A DNA stretch of 64,000 bases from contig CAYGJD010000002.1 in NCBI GenBank assembly GCA_964350315.1, positions 62,001 to 126,000 on the forward strand, in the 5' to 3' direction. Positions within the stretch are counted from its first letter, which is position 1, and the number at the start of each line of letters is the position of its first letter. The position numbers and the translations under genes were made by a program. This stretch comes from JAJZEO01 sp964350315 (GTDB lineage: Bacteria; Chlamydiota; Chlamydiia; Chlamydiales; 2-12-FULL-49-11). The notes under the pieces were generated by a model. That model did no database searches. It saw only the letters and a list, made by a program, of their open reading frames with translations, and was not told where the DNA came from. Shown here piece after piece: positions 49,705 to 57,943 of this stretch.

Positions 49705-50792
49705 TTTATTTTGACAATAACGCAACAACTCCCCTCCTCAAAGAAGTTATCCAAGCGATGATGGAAGATCTCGACTCTATTCCTCGCAACCCATCAAGCA
49801 TTACAACATATGGCCGAGAAGCAAAAGCGAAAATCTCATCTGCCCGTAAAACGCTTGCTGACTTATTTGGTGTGAATCCCGCTGAAATTACCTTCACCTC
49901 AGGTGCAACAGAAAGCAACCTTTCAATCATCAATGGATTTTACAAACTTAAACCTGGTCATATAGTCACAACCAATATTGAACATTCTTGCGTCCTCAAG
50001 CCAATAGAGAATCTTGGTGCTGATGTCACTAATATTGAAGTGGGTACATTTGGCGCTCCAACTCCTGAGCAAGTATTAGCAGCAATTAAACCAAATACCT
50101 CATTTATCTTTCTAACAGGCGCTAATAATGAAACAGGTGTGAAAATCAATCTTGATGCGATGTGTCAGATTGCAAAAGCTAAAAATATCCCCCTACTTAT
50201 TGATGGTGTCGTGCTCCTAGGTCGAACAAACATCTTTCCGCTCCCCAAAGAAATTGCAGCGATCACCTTCTCAGGTCACAAAATTCATGCTCCAAAGGGC
50301 TCAGGCATCATGATTGTCCGAAAAGGCCATCGTATCCCCCCTTTATTCTATGGAGGGCACCAAGAGCATAATATGCGTGCTGGAACAGAAAATACACCTG
50401 CAATCCTAGGTCTTGCCAAAGCAATTGAAGCAATCGACGATAACATCTATTCTCATATGCTAAATTTACGCGATACATTTGAGATTCGCTTAAAAGAAGA
50501 AGGGATAAATTTTTCCATCAATGGCGAGGGAGAAAGAATCTGTAATACTACTAATATTTCTTTTGACGACATAGATGCAGAACTCTTGTTAATCAAGCTC
50601 GATCAACTTGGACTGATCGCTTCTGTTGGCTCTGCCTGTTCTGCAGGAACTCTCTACACATCTCATGTTCTCAAAGCAATGGGATATGAAAAAAAACGCC
50701 TTCACAACTCGATGCGGTTTTCCTTTTCCAGGCTTAACACACAATCAGAAATCGAAGAAGGCGTCCGACTTATTAAAAAAGTGATCGCTTAA
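49701..50792 (+). CDS. Cysteine desulfurase, NifS/IscS-like
   Basis: NifS-like enzymes mobilise sulphur from cysteine for iron-sulphur clusters and thio-nucleosides. The 363-residue protein has the opening Ile-Tyr-Phe-Asp-Asn-Asn-Ala-Thr-Thr, the PLP lysine in Ser-Gly-His-Lys-Ile-His-Ala-Pro-Lys-Gly, and the persulphide Cys in Gly-Ser-Ala-Cys-Ser-Ala-Gly with the following Ser-His-Val-Leu. It begins within the PP2C stop codon. From memory it is CT258 in C. trachomatis. Confidence 0.94.
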   Translation: MIYFDNNATTPLLKEVIQAMMEDLDSIPRNPSSITTYGREAKAKISSARKTLADLFGVNPAEITFTSGATESNLSIINGFYKLKPGHIVTTNIEHSCVLKPIENLGADVTNIEVGTFGAPTPEQVLAAIKPNTSFIFLTGANNETGVKINLDAMCQIAKAKNIPLLIDGVVLLGRTNIFPLPKEIAAITFSGHKIHAPKGSGIMIVRKGHRIPPLFYGGHQEHNMRAGTENTPAILGLAKAIEAIDDNIYSHMLNLRDTFEIRLKEEGINFSINGEGERICNTTNISFDDIDAELLLIKLDQLGLIASVGSACSAGTLYTSHVLKAMGYEKKRLHNSMRFSFSRLNTQSEIEEGVRLIKKVIA

Positions 50793-50820
50793 ACCTTGCA
50801 ATCACAAAGTTCATTTTTGC

Positions 50821-51411
50821 TTATGAAGGAAATTTGAATTTTTTTTCAAAATTAGCATAGTCAACATCACCCTGCAATCCAGAAATGATCGACATACTAG
50901 CTATCCCCCATTTCACTAAAAAATCTTCTACTTGACTTCCAAGCGGTGGTGCTGGTGGTTGATTTTCTGCAGCTTTAATAATAGTTTGTAATCCCTCAAA
51001 ACCCATTGCAACTGGATTTGCAGCAACAATTTGTGTCGATTCTAAATTTAAAAGAAGCACATAACAGGCGAAAAACAAAGGCATCAATTCTAACGTAGGC
51101 GTTTTGCCCACCGTCAGTTCTCCCACAATTGTTTTAATATAAGTTTCAATTGTATTACGAGTATATAAAGGCCACCCATCAACCACAGGGGCTATACAAG
51201 CGCTTAATTGCTCACTACTAGTTCCATTTATCTGTAAATTAATCAAGTCTAGGTTTTTTTTCGCTTGTGCACTTACAGCCGCAAAATTCGATTGACCTTC
51301 AGAACTGCACAATTTGAGAAATGTTTCATTTAAATAATAGATAAATGTTTTAGGATAACTTGGCGTTAACTGTGAAGTAAATTTTGTAGAACAAACCTTA
51401 AATTTTTTCAT
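50821..51411 (-). CDS. Unknown helical protein
   Basis: This 196-residue protein matches no family I know. It is predicted mainly helical, has no signal peptide, and has one moderately hydrophobic stretch (about 108-125, Pro-Leu-Phe-Phe-Ala-Cys-Tyr-Val-Leu-Leu) that could be buried or a membrane helix. A Pro-rich patch (Gln-Pro-Pro-Ala-Pro-Pro) lies near 150. AAGGAAGG precedes the ATG. It lies convergent to nifS and upstream of the CBS genes, in a place where I recall no gene in C. trachomatis, so it is probably lineage-specific. Confidence 0.75.
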   Translation of the reverse strand: MKKFKVCSTKFTSQLTPSYPKTFIYYLNETFLKLCSSEGQSNFAAVSAQAKKNLDLINLQINGTSSEQLSACIAPVVDGWPLYTRNTIETYIKTIVGELTVGKTPTLELMPLFFACYVLLLNLESTQIVAANPVAMGFEGLQTIIKAAENQPPAPPLGSQVEDFLVKWGIASMSIISGLQGDVDYANFEKKFKFPS

Positions 51412-51476
51412 AACCTTCCTTTTGTGAATTTATTTAATTCTACACAGAAGGAGGAATTTAACTGTAACAGGCTTAT

Positions 51477-52700
51477 TTAGAGCGACTCGATACGAATCTT
51501 TTTATCTGCCAAAAGGGGAACTTCCTCAAGAGTTAGACGGAAATTTCCGATACGAACAGACTCTTTTTTTTGAGCGCCTCTACCTAAAAATTCGCCCATA
51601 AGTTCCTCAAGCGTTTCCTTTTTAACAGTAGGAAGATCAATCTTTAGTAACTTGTTAACCGTTTCCACTCTTGTTTCTGCTGAAAAAGAACGATTTACGG
51701 CAATCTTTGCTCTCAATAGTGAGGGCTGAGTCTCTTCTCTGTTATGAAAAATTAACTCAATAATCGTATCAAGAGTTAAAATACCAGAAGCGCTCCCGTT
51801 ATCATCAAGAACAACAGCAAGGTGTTGATTATTCCATCTAAATTGTTTGATGATTTGTAAAAGGGAGTTTTTCTCTGTAATAAACCAAGGAGATCGCGCT
51901 ATATCACGAATTTGCGCTTTGTCATCGAGCCTTAATAGATCTCTTGTATAAATGATCCCTATTACGTTTTCCTCTCTTATGTAGTAAAGAGGTAAGTAAG
52001 GATAATAGGCCTTTGCAAGAACGCTCTTCACTTCTTCTGCTCTGCAATTATAGGGGATCATTTGTACTTGATCAATTGGAGTCATCAGCTCTACCGGTGA
52101 CTTTCCTTTAAGATCAAATATATTATGTATCAACATATCTAATTCATCTGCATGAGATGTAAGGAGGTGGTCGTCCTTTCCCTCTATCGCTTTTTGAAGC
52201 TCTTCTCTTGTAAGGTAATTTTGGGTTGAGGGAGGCGAGCGAAAAATCCAATCTATAATTTTGCAAATAAAATCAAGAAACCACACGAAGGGTATAAGTA
52301 CTTTAGAAATAAAATATATCGGCGTAATTCCAAGCATCGTGACATGTTCTGCATGCCCCCTTGCTGCAAAAAGAGGAATAAGTTCAGCAAAAATAACAAC
52401 AAGAACTATTTGCGAACCGATAGCATAATCTGGATTGAGCCCAAGATCTGTATAGAAAAGTCTTGCAGACTCTGAGCCTAGTTGCAAAAAGAAATTTACC
52501 CCAATCAGCGTTGTTCCAAAAAGATAGGTTGGCTTCTCGATAAGTTTTGAGAGCCAAATCGCCTTACGATTCTTTTTTGCTACAAAATACTCTAGACGAA
52601 CGCGATTGAATGAGACTATCGCCATTTCCATCATTGAAAAATAAGCTTCAAGAATAATTGCTAAAAAGGTCAGAAGAAGGAAAAAGAGCCAATTAGGCAT
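51477..52700 (-). CDS. CNNM/CorC-type membrane protein (DUF21 + CBS), copy 2
   Basis: The 407-residue product has an N-terminal DUF21 membrane domain with four hydrophobic helices, two CBS domains (about 200-320), and a CorC/HlyC C-terminal domain. Relatives are Mg2+ or other cation transporters; the haemolysin name is historical. It overlaps the first copy by eight bases and follows it on the minus strand. The two are paralogues but clearly diverged; C. trachomatis has the same pair (CT256/CT257, from memory). Confidence 0.9.
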   Translation of the reverse strand: MPNWLFFLLLTFLAIILEAYFSMMEMAIVSFNRVRLEYFVAKKNRKAIWLSKLIEKPTYLFGTTLIGVNFFLQLGSESARLFYTDLGLNPDYAIGSQIVLVVIFAELIPLFAARGHAEHVTMLGITPIYFISKVLIPFVWFLDFICKIIDWIFRSPPSTQNYLTREELQKAIEGKDDHLLTSHADELDMLIHNIFDLKGKSPVELMTPIDQVQMIPYNCRAEEVKSVLAKAYYPYLPLYYIREENVIGIIYTRDLLRLDDKAQIRDIARSPWFITEKNSLLQIIKQFRWNNQHLAVVLDDNGSASGILTLDTIIELIFHNREETQPSLLRAKIAVNRSFSAETRVETVNKLLKIDLPTVKKETLEELMGEFLGRGAQKKESVRIGNFRLTLEEVPLLADKKIRIESL

Positions 52701-53955
52701 TTTTTGTCCCCCGATTCTTCGTTTCTAATTTACGAATATAAACACGAGTCACTCGCGCCGGTGTCGCTGATAAAACATGAAAGAGAAGTTGATCTGTTAC
52801 GTATTTTGCGCCGCTTTTAGGTATATCACCAAGCTTTTCAATTAAATATCCTCCGATTGTCACCATGTTGTTTTCTGTTTCAATGGAGACATCGAAAATT
52901 TCTTCAAGTTCATGAAGTTCAAGTTTACCACTTGAAATAATCACGTCCTCTCCTTGTCTTGTAAAATGGACCTCTTCATCTATTTTATCAGAAATCTGTC
53001 CAATAACAACTTCAACGATATCTTCTTTTGTAATTAAACCAGAGGTTTGTCCATATTCATCTACAACAATCGCAAGGGTTTCTTTTCTCTCTTGAAAAAA
53101 CGAGAGCAACTTATGAGCAGTTAATGTCTCTGGAACAAAGTAAGGCTCTTTTACAAATCGCTTCAAATCAGCTGGTTGTTTAATTTTCTTCCGATGAAGA
53201 AAGAAAAGATCACTTGTTGCAATACCAACAATTGTATCAAGACTGTCTTCAATTACGGGAATTTGACTGCATTCATCATCAATAAAAAGTTTAATCAACG
53301 TCTCAAGAGGCTCCTTTAAATCATAGGTCAACATTTCTTGCCTTGGCCTCATAAGCTCTTTAACAACAAGCTCATCTATTTTTAAAGTTCCTCGAATCAA
53401 CTTAGCCTCATCCAAGGAAACAACCCCCCTTTTTTGCGATGCCTCAAGAACATGGATCAATTCATCGATGGATATTTCTTTTCCTTTTTTTAGAAAAAAG
53501 AAAAAAATTCTAGATAGAAAGGATGCAATTACATTCATAACTACGCGAAAGGGCTTTAGAAGAGTCCTAACTAATATAATTGTAGGAGAAGCCATGCGCG
53601 CTATTTTTTCATTTCTTGAAATAGCAATCGATTTAGGTATCGCTTCACCAAGAACAAGCGTTAGCGCAAGCGGGACACCAACATTCAATAACCAACTTTG
53701 ATCTGATCCAAAAATAGATGAAACAACGTTTTGAGCAGCAATGTTTACTGCTACATTGACAATAAGAATCGTAATCAACAAATCAGTTGGACGGTCAAGA
53801 AGATCTGCAACAAGTCGAACTCTTTTAATTTTTGAAGTTCGATAAGAACGTGCCTTCATCGATGAAAGTGAAAAAAGAGCCGTTTCTGCAGCCGAAAAAA
53901 AACCAGAGATTACTAAGCAGAGGCATAAAAAAAGAATCAGTAGAGAGAGGATCAT
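52693..53955 (-). CDS. CNNM/CorC-type membrane protein (DUF21 + CBS), copy 1
   Basis: The 420-residue protein has the same plan as its downstream neighbour: four N-terminal membrane helices with Gly-Phe-Phe-Ser-Ala-Ala-Glu-Thr-Ala, two CBS domains with Ile-Pro-Val-Ile-Glu-Asp and Val-Asp-Glu-Tyr-Gly-Gln-Thr-Ser-Gly, and the CorC_HlyC domain. The Glu-Thr-Ala motif is typical of CNNM transporters. It ends overlapping copy 2 and begins at the stop codon of the DivIC-like gene, so the three genes are co-transcribed. Confidence 0.9.
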   Translation of the reverse strand: MILSLLILFLCLCLVISGFFSAAETALFSLSSMKARSYRTSKIKRVRLVADLLDRPTDLLITILIVNVAVNIAAQNVVSSIFGSDQSWLLNVGVPLALTLVLGEAIPKSIAISRNEKIARMASPTIILVRTLLKPFRVVMNVIASFLSRIFFFFLKKGKEISIDELIHVLEASQKRGVVSLDEAKLIRGTLKIDELVVKELMRPRQEMLTYDLKEPLETLIKLFIDDECSQIPVIEDSLDTIVGIATSDLFFLHRKKIKQPADLKRFVKEPYFVPETLTAHKLLSFFQERKETLAIVVDEYGQTSGLITKEDIVEVVIGQISDKIDEEVHFTRQGEDVIISSGKLELHELEEIFDVSIETENNMVTIGGYLIEKLGDIPKSGAKYVTDQLLFHVLSATPARVTRVYIRKLETKNRGTKNA

Positions 53956-54269
53956 TATTTTTCCCGAAAGATAATCTTCTTTTGTCCCTCAGGTACAAGA
54001 CCAAGGCCACGCATTAATGTTTGCTCAATCCACAGTGGATCACTTTGACTCTCAATTTGTAATTGAAGATCGTGTCGAATTGAAATTGCTTCTTGCTTCT
54101 CGCAAGCAAGTCTTTCATAGCGTGTCATTAATTCTTCAAAACAACAAGCTTTTTTCTTATGTGCATGAAGATATGTTCCAAAACAAATCGCTATAAAACA
54201 AACAACTGGACCCCAAGATATCGCTAAGCTTCCAAGCCAGAAGCGCTCTTTATCCCCCTGTTGCAACAT
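53955..54269 (-). CDS. Small membrane protein with DivIC/FtsB-like architecture
   Basis: The 104-residue protein has one membrane helix (about residues 15-33), a short coiled coil (about 45-72) and a C-terminal segment Asp-Pro-x-Trp-Ile-Glu-x-x-Leu-x-x-x-Leu-Gly-x-Val-Pro-x-Gly-Gln, matching the Asp-Pro...Ile-Glu...Leu-Gly-hinge of FtsB/DivIC division proteins. Chlamydiae divide without FtsZ but keep some divisome membrane proteins, so a role in division is plausible, not shown. The ATG at 54269 follows GAGGG; the TTG twelve bases upstream is less likely. Confidence 0.78.
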   Translation of the reverse strand: MLQQGDKERFWLGSLAISWGPVVCFIAICFGTYLHAHKKKACCFEELMTRYERLACEKQEAISIRHDLQLQIESQSDPLWIEQTLMRGLGLVPEGQKKIIFREK

Positions 54270-54345
54270 TGCCACCCTCAATTAGACCCTTTCTTTCGCT
54301 ATATCATACAAAAGGATTTCACAATACTCCCAAAATGAGGAAAAA

Positions 54346-55341
54346 TCAAGGGGTAATTACACAAGAGCCATCTATTTTTGATGCTTTCAAATCTTTTAGT
54401 GCATCATTCAGTTTCTCAAGAGGATAGGTTGTAACTTTAGTCTGGATGTCCAATTTGGTTGCAAGTGCAAGAAATTCAATCGCATCTTCCCTTGTTGCAT
54501 TGGCAACAGAACGAAGCACTCTTTCACCATAAATTAAATTGTATGGCATTAGCGGAATATTTGAGGTGTGAATCGCATTTATAGCAAGAGTTCCTCCCTT
54601 TTTGAGAGAAGAAAGACCTATTGGAATGAGTTCTCCTGCTGGTGCAAAGATGATTGCTGCATCAAGATTTCTACCCTTTGCTGCACCACTATCCTCTGCT
54701 AGGCTTGCCCCAAACTCCAGCGCCAATTTCTTATGATTCTCTGATCTTGTATAAACCTCTACCTCAACGTCAAAATGCTTTGCTACCTGAATTGTCAAAT
54801 GAGCTGATCCACCAAATCCAAAAAGACCCAGTTTTTGTCCTGGTTGAATATTTGAAAGCTTGTACGATCTAAACCCTACAATCCCTGCACACAAAAGTGG
54901 AGCTATTTTTACAGGATCGCACCTTTCATCTAAAGGAACCACATAATCTGCAACTGCGATCGTATATTCAGCAAAGCCACCAAATGTATCATATCCAGTA
55001 AATGTTGCCTGATCACATAAGTTTTCTCTATGAGAACTACAATACTGACAATGATTACACGTTGAATGAAGCCACGGCACACCGACGATTGATCCAGGAT
55101 TTAAAGATCTAATCCCATCTCCAATTTTATCAACAACCCCGACAATTTGATGACCTGGAATAATTGGAGATACCTTAAGAGGGATATCTCCTTCTATAAT
55201 ATGTTTGTCGGTAAGACAGAGGCCGCAGGCAAGAACTTTAATCCTGATTTCCCCAGGACCTGGCTCCCCTTTCTCAATTTCTTCATACGAAAGCGGATTT
55301 GTCTCGACTTGGGCGATTTTCTTTAAAATCTGAGCTTTCAT
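54346..55341 (-). CDS. Zinc-dependent alcohol dehydrogenase
   Basis: The 331-residue medium-chain dehydrogenase has catalytic zinc ligands Cys in Ala-Cys-Gly-Leu-Cys and His in Pro-Gly-His-Gln, the four structural-zinc Cys in Cys-Asn-His-Cys-Gln-Tyr-Cys...Cys-Asp, and the NAD(P) loop Gly-Phe-Gly-Gly-Ser. It is of the AdhA/COG1064 type, reducing aldehydes or oxidising alcohols; substrate unknown. Its ATG touches the stop of the poly-Glu gene, so both are on one transcript. It is not part of the core block I recall in Chlamydiaceae. Confidence 0.9.
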   Translation of the reverse strand: MKAQILKKIAQVETNPLSYEEIEKGEPGPGEIRIKVLACGLCLTDKHIIEGDIPLKVSPIIPGHQIVGVVDKIGDGIRSLNPGSIVGVPWLHSTCNHCQYCSSHRENLCDQATFTGYDTFGGFAEYTIAVADYVVPLDERCDPVKIAPLLCAGIVGFRSYKLSNIQPGQKLGLFGFGGSAHLTIQVAKHFDVEVEVYTRSENHKKLALEFGASLAEDSGAAKGRNLDAAIIFAPAGELIPIGLSSLKKGGTLAINAIHTSNIPLMPYNLIYGERVLRSVANATREDAIEFLALATKLDIQTKVTTYPLEKLNDALKDLKASKIDGSCVITP

Positions 55342-56139
55342 TTAAAGCTTTTTCAATTCAAACCCAATTCGATTCAATGAAGCATTCAGATGTACAATCG
55401 AATTTTCAAGAGCTTTTTGTTGTTTCAATACATTCCCAATTAGATCGGTCACTTCTTCATCTAATTTTGTCTCAGTAATTTTTTGCAAATTTCTTGGCTT
55501 ATAACTATCTGACATTTGTACACTCCTTTCAACCCTATCCTCAATCACTTCATCATCAAAAATATCTTCTTCTTTATTTGAAGCAACAGGTCTAAATCTA
55601 ACTCTTTCTCTTTGCTTATTCTGAGCCACTCGATTAGGCTTTGGTAAATAAGCCTCTTCCTCTGCCTCTTCCTCTGCCTCTGCCTCTTCCTCTGCCTCTG
55701 CCTCTTCCTCTGCCTCTTCCTCTTCCTCTTCTTCTTCCTCTTCTTCTTCTTCTTCTTGCTGATTTTTGATTCTATTTGACTTAGAAAGTGAAATTTCTTC
55801 TGGTTTTTCTGAAGGCTTCAAATTCACAACAACTTTATTCATGAGCATGATTGCTTCATAAAGTGGAGCTTTTCCAGATTCAACTTGATCGGCAATATTA
55901 TATGCTTGATCAAGCAAATGTTCTAATTTCACTTTTTTTTCTGCATCCAGGCCGCGATCACTTTGTGGGTAGACTGTTACAAAGTAGGTAGACAAAAGAA
56001 CTGCTATTTCTTTTTTTACCTCTTCTTTTGCAAGCTTTCCATTTGAAAGCTTATGCAAAAGGTCAATCGACTTATTTAGCACAAGACGGGTTGATTCCGT
56101 CATGCTAACTTGCTTTCGCATTTTAATAAATTGTTGCAT
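55342..56139 (-). CDS. Unknown protein with a long poly-Glu/Ala tract
   Basis: No family is recognised. The 265-residue product has a helical N-terminal domain (1-120), a tract of about 35 residues made of Glu and Ala repeats (about 130-165), a basic segment and a C-terminal coiled coil (about 215-260). There is no signal peptide or membrane helix. A scaffold, chaperone or secreted protein would all fit. ATG 56139 has GGAG six bases upstream and is preferred over ATG 56145. It is followed directly by the alcohol dehydrogenase and preceded by another unknown gene. Confidence 0.78.
   Translation of the reverse strand: MQQFIKMRKQVSMTESTRLVLNKSIDLLHKLSNGKLAKEEVKKEIAVLLSTYFVTVYPQSDRGLDAEKKVKLEHLLDQAYNIADQVESGKAPLYEAIMLMNKVVVNLKPSEKPEEISLSKSNRIKNQQEEEEEEEEEEEEEEAEEEAEAEEEAEAEEEAEEEAYLPKPNRVAQNKQRERVRFRPVASNKEEDIFDDEVIEDRVERSVQMSDSYKPRNLQKITETKLDEEVTDLIGNVLKQQKALENSIVHLNASLNRIGFELKKL
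55652..55757 (-). repeat. CTC/TTC/TGC triplet repeat encoding the Glu/Ala tract
   Basis: About 106 bases of (plus-strand) TTC/CTC/TGCCTC units, with a six-base subunit (CTCTGC or CCTCTT) repeated many times. It is likely to be length-variable between strains, always in frame. Confidence 0.85.
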
Positions 56140-56190
56140 ATCCATCTCCCAACGTTTGCGAGTACCCCTGTACTATATTGCTCGGCTCTA

Positions 56191-56613
56191 TTAAGCTTCA
56201 ACTGAATAGATATCTTGATAGCCCCCACCAGACTTGCCGTACAAGCCACATGTAGGACAACATATCTCTCTAAAATAGTTGTCGAGGTCATTCACTTGTT
56301 TCATTTCTTCTTTTGTGCGCCCAACAAACATTTCTTCATTTAAATCAGCAATGCATGTCATAAATTCTTCAATTGCTAATTCAAGAGAAACCGTTTGGGC
56401 TGCTAACTTGGCCATTAACCAATTTACATTCATTAAAAATGTCTCGTAATCCTGTAATTGCCTTCTTCCTTGCTCTGAAATCATCAACATCGTTACTGGA
56501 ATTCCAAGAGCAGGATTTAATCCTTGCGAGTTGCAAAATAAGTGGATCAGTTTACCAGCAGCACGTGTTGTTAGCCGGTTATTATAAACGTCAAAAAAAA
56601 TTTTTTTGATCAA
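56191..56613 (-). CDS. Unknown protein (TTG start)
   Basis: The 140-residue product is mostly helical and has no family I recognise. A Cys-Cys-Pro-Thr-Cys-Gly motif near residue 118 may bind a metal but no second Cys pair is nearby. The start is TTG (56611-56613), supported by GGGAGG five bases upstream; no ATG is available near the N-terminus. It lies upstream of the poly-Glu gene on the same strand and downstream of a further unknown gene. Confidence 0.72.
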   Translation of the reverse strand: MIKKIFFDVYNNRLTTRAAGKLIHLFCNSQGLNPALGIPVTMLMISEQGRRQLQDYETFLMNVNWLMAKLAAQTVSLELAIEEFMTCIADLNEEMFVGRTKEEMKQVNDLDNYFREICCPTCGLYGKSGGGYQDIYSVEA

Positions 56614-56702
56614 TCTTTCCTCCCACTGAATGCACTCGAAATTTTATAAACAGCAATTATCCGGAAGCTAGCAGAAGATTTGTTTAAAAGGTAAACATTT
56701 TT

Positions 56703-57137
56703 TTAATTTTCTTCGAGTGTTGGTGGGGAACTTTTGTATACGAGCGCTTTAATCTGACGATAATATACTCTATCAATCAAACATCTCGTTGTTCTTGAGA
56801 CCCACTTGTGACTATTTAGATCAATTACATTCAATCCGGTGAGTAGATTATACGTCCTTCTTACTGCTTCATGAAGGGAAGATGATTCATAAACTAGTTC
56901 TTCCCCAATTGATTTTGATTTTTCATGTTCTTTGACAGCTTTTGTCATCTCAATATGGAGCTTTTCCATTTCAATTAAAGACTCTTCAATCTGATCTAGT
57001 GCTTTTTCTTCTTTTAACTCAAACGAGAGGAGTTTTGTCATTATAACATCCATCCTCTCAAACTGTGACATCAATTGAAAAATTGCATGTCGAATTTTGT
57101 TTTCTGTGTTTTCATCTGGCAAAAAATGATTTTTCAC
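56703..57137 (-). CDS. Unknown helical protein
   Basis: This 144-residue, coiled-coil-rich protein (about 25-85) has no signal peptide, membrane helix or recognised domain. It begins nine bases after dcd ends, so dcd and this gene probably share a transcript. In C. trachomatis a small hypothetical gene also follows dcd (from memory), so it may be a conserved chlamydial gene, but I cannot show homology without a search. Confidence 0.75.
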   Translation of the reverse strand: MKNHFLPDENTENKIRHAIFQLMSQFERMDVIMTKLLSFELKEEKALDQIEESLIEMEKLHIEMTKAVKEHEKSKSIGEELVYESSSLHEAVRRTYNLLTGLNVIDLNSHKWVSRTTRCLIDRVYYRQIKALVYKSSPPTLEEN

Positions 57138-57145
57138 AAAGCTCC

Positions 57146-57712
57146 TTACATTCTTGGAATAGTAATTCCTACTTGCTTCATATACTTACCCTTTCTATCA
57201 GCATAAGTTACATCACAAGGCTTCGCTCCTTTTAAGAATATTACTTGAGCAAGCCCCTCATTTGCATAAATTTTTGCAGGAAGAGGAGTCGTATTTGAAA
57301 TCTCAAGCGTAACATATCCTTCCCACTCTGGCTCAAAAGGAGTCACGTTAACTATTATTCCACATCTAGCATATGTAGATTTTCCAATGCAAATAGTAAG
57401 AACATCTCTTGGAATGCGAAAATATTCAACGCTTACTGCAAGAGCAAATGAATTTGGAGGCACAATACATACATCACTCTCTATATCAACAAACTCTTTA
57501 TCAGAAAATCCTTTTGGATCAATGATCGAGTGATTGATATTCGTGAAGATTTTAAATTTATTTGAAACACGTAAATCATAACCATAGCTCGACAAGCCAT
57601 AACTAATAATTTTTTTACCATTCTCTTCACTGACCAAATGATCAACAAATGGTTCAATCATTTCTTCGTCTTCAGATTTTTTTTTAATCCATGAATCTGG
57701 TTGTAGTGACAT
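57146..57712 (-). CDS. dcd: dCTP deaminase
   Basis: Dcd deaminates dCTP to dUTP, the source of dTMP. The 188-residue protein has the family opening (Met-Ile-Glu-Pro-Phe), Ser-Ser-Tyr-Gly-Tyr-Asp-Leu-Arg-Val, the substrate-binding Gly-Lys-Ser-Thr-Tyr-Ala-Arg-Cys-Gly and the catalytic Glu in Val-Thr-Leu-Glu-Ile-Ser-Asn-Thr-Thr-Pro. It is divergent from ruvB, as the two are neighbours in Chlamydia. Confidence 0.96.
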   Translation of the reverse strand: MSLQPDSWIKKKSEDEEMIEPFVDHLVSEENGKKIISYGLSSYGYDLRVSNKFKIFTNINHSIIDPKGFSDKEFVDIESDVCIVPPNSFALAVSVEYFRIPRDVLTICIGKSTYARCGIIVNVTPFEPEWEGYVTLEISNTTPLPAKIYANEGLAQVIFLKGAKPCDVTYADRKGKYMKQVGITIPRM

Positions 57713-57763
57713 AACTTTCTCCTTACTCTGTAATGCTCGCGCTATTTTAGCCCAGTTTGTTCA

Positions 57764-57787
57764 AGGTCTGGTTTTTTTTCCAGATCT
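57764..57787. repeat. Hairpin with a T8 loop in the dcd-ruvB gap
   Basis: AGGTCTGG (57764-57771) and CCAGATCT (57780-57787) form an eight-base stem (one G-U pair) around eight T. It lies in the 231-base divergent gap between dcd and ruvB. It could be a regulatory hairpin, or a terminator-like element; it is not at the end of a gene. Confidence 0.4.
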
Positions 57788-57894
57788 TTCTATTTTTAAA
57801 ACAAAACAAGTCACCACTGGTTATGACTTTTTGCGAATATAATGGTGTCTTTTTTACCAGCTAAAATACATCACCAAAGTTCACCAATCAAACG

Positions 57895-57908
57895 ACTTGT
57901 TAACAAGT
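57895..57908. promoter_or_regulatory. 14-base perfect palindrome upstream of ruvB
   Basis: ACTTGTT-AACAAGT is a perfect palindrome ending 35 bases before the ruvB ATG, in the position of a -35 region. It is a candidate operator; no matching regulator is known to me. Confidence 0.4.
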
Positions 57909-57943
57909 TGTGAAATATATCCTTTTTATGCTAGATTCTGCAC

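Noticed and set aside
45243..50812. The 13-mer CTTGCAATCACAA occurring in two intergenic regions (near 45243 and 50796)
   Set aside because: Several such matches are expected by chance in 64 kb of AT-rich sequence, and there is no shared context.
56682..56704. TGTTTA/TAAACA hairpin followed by seven T (plus strand)
   Set aside because: No plus-strand gene ends there; on the minus strand, where the genes run, no T-run follows the stem.
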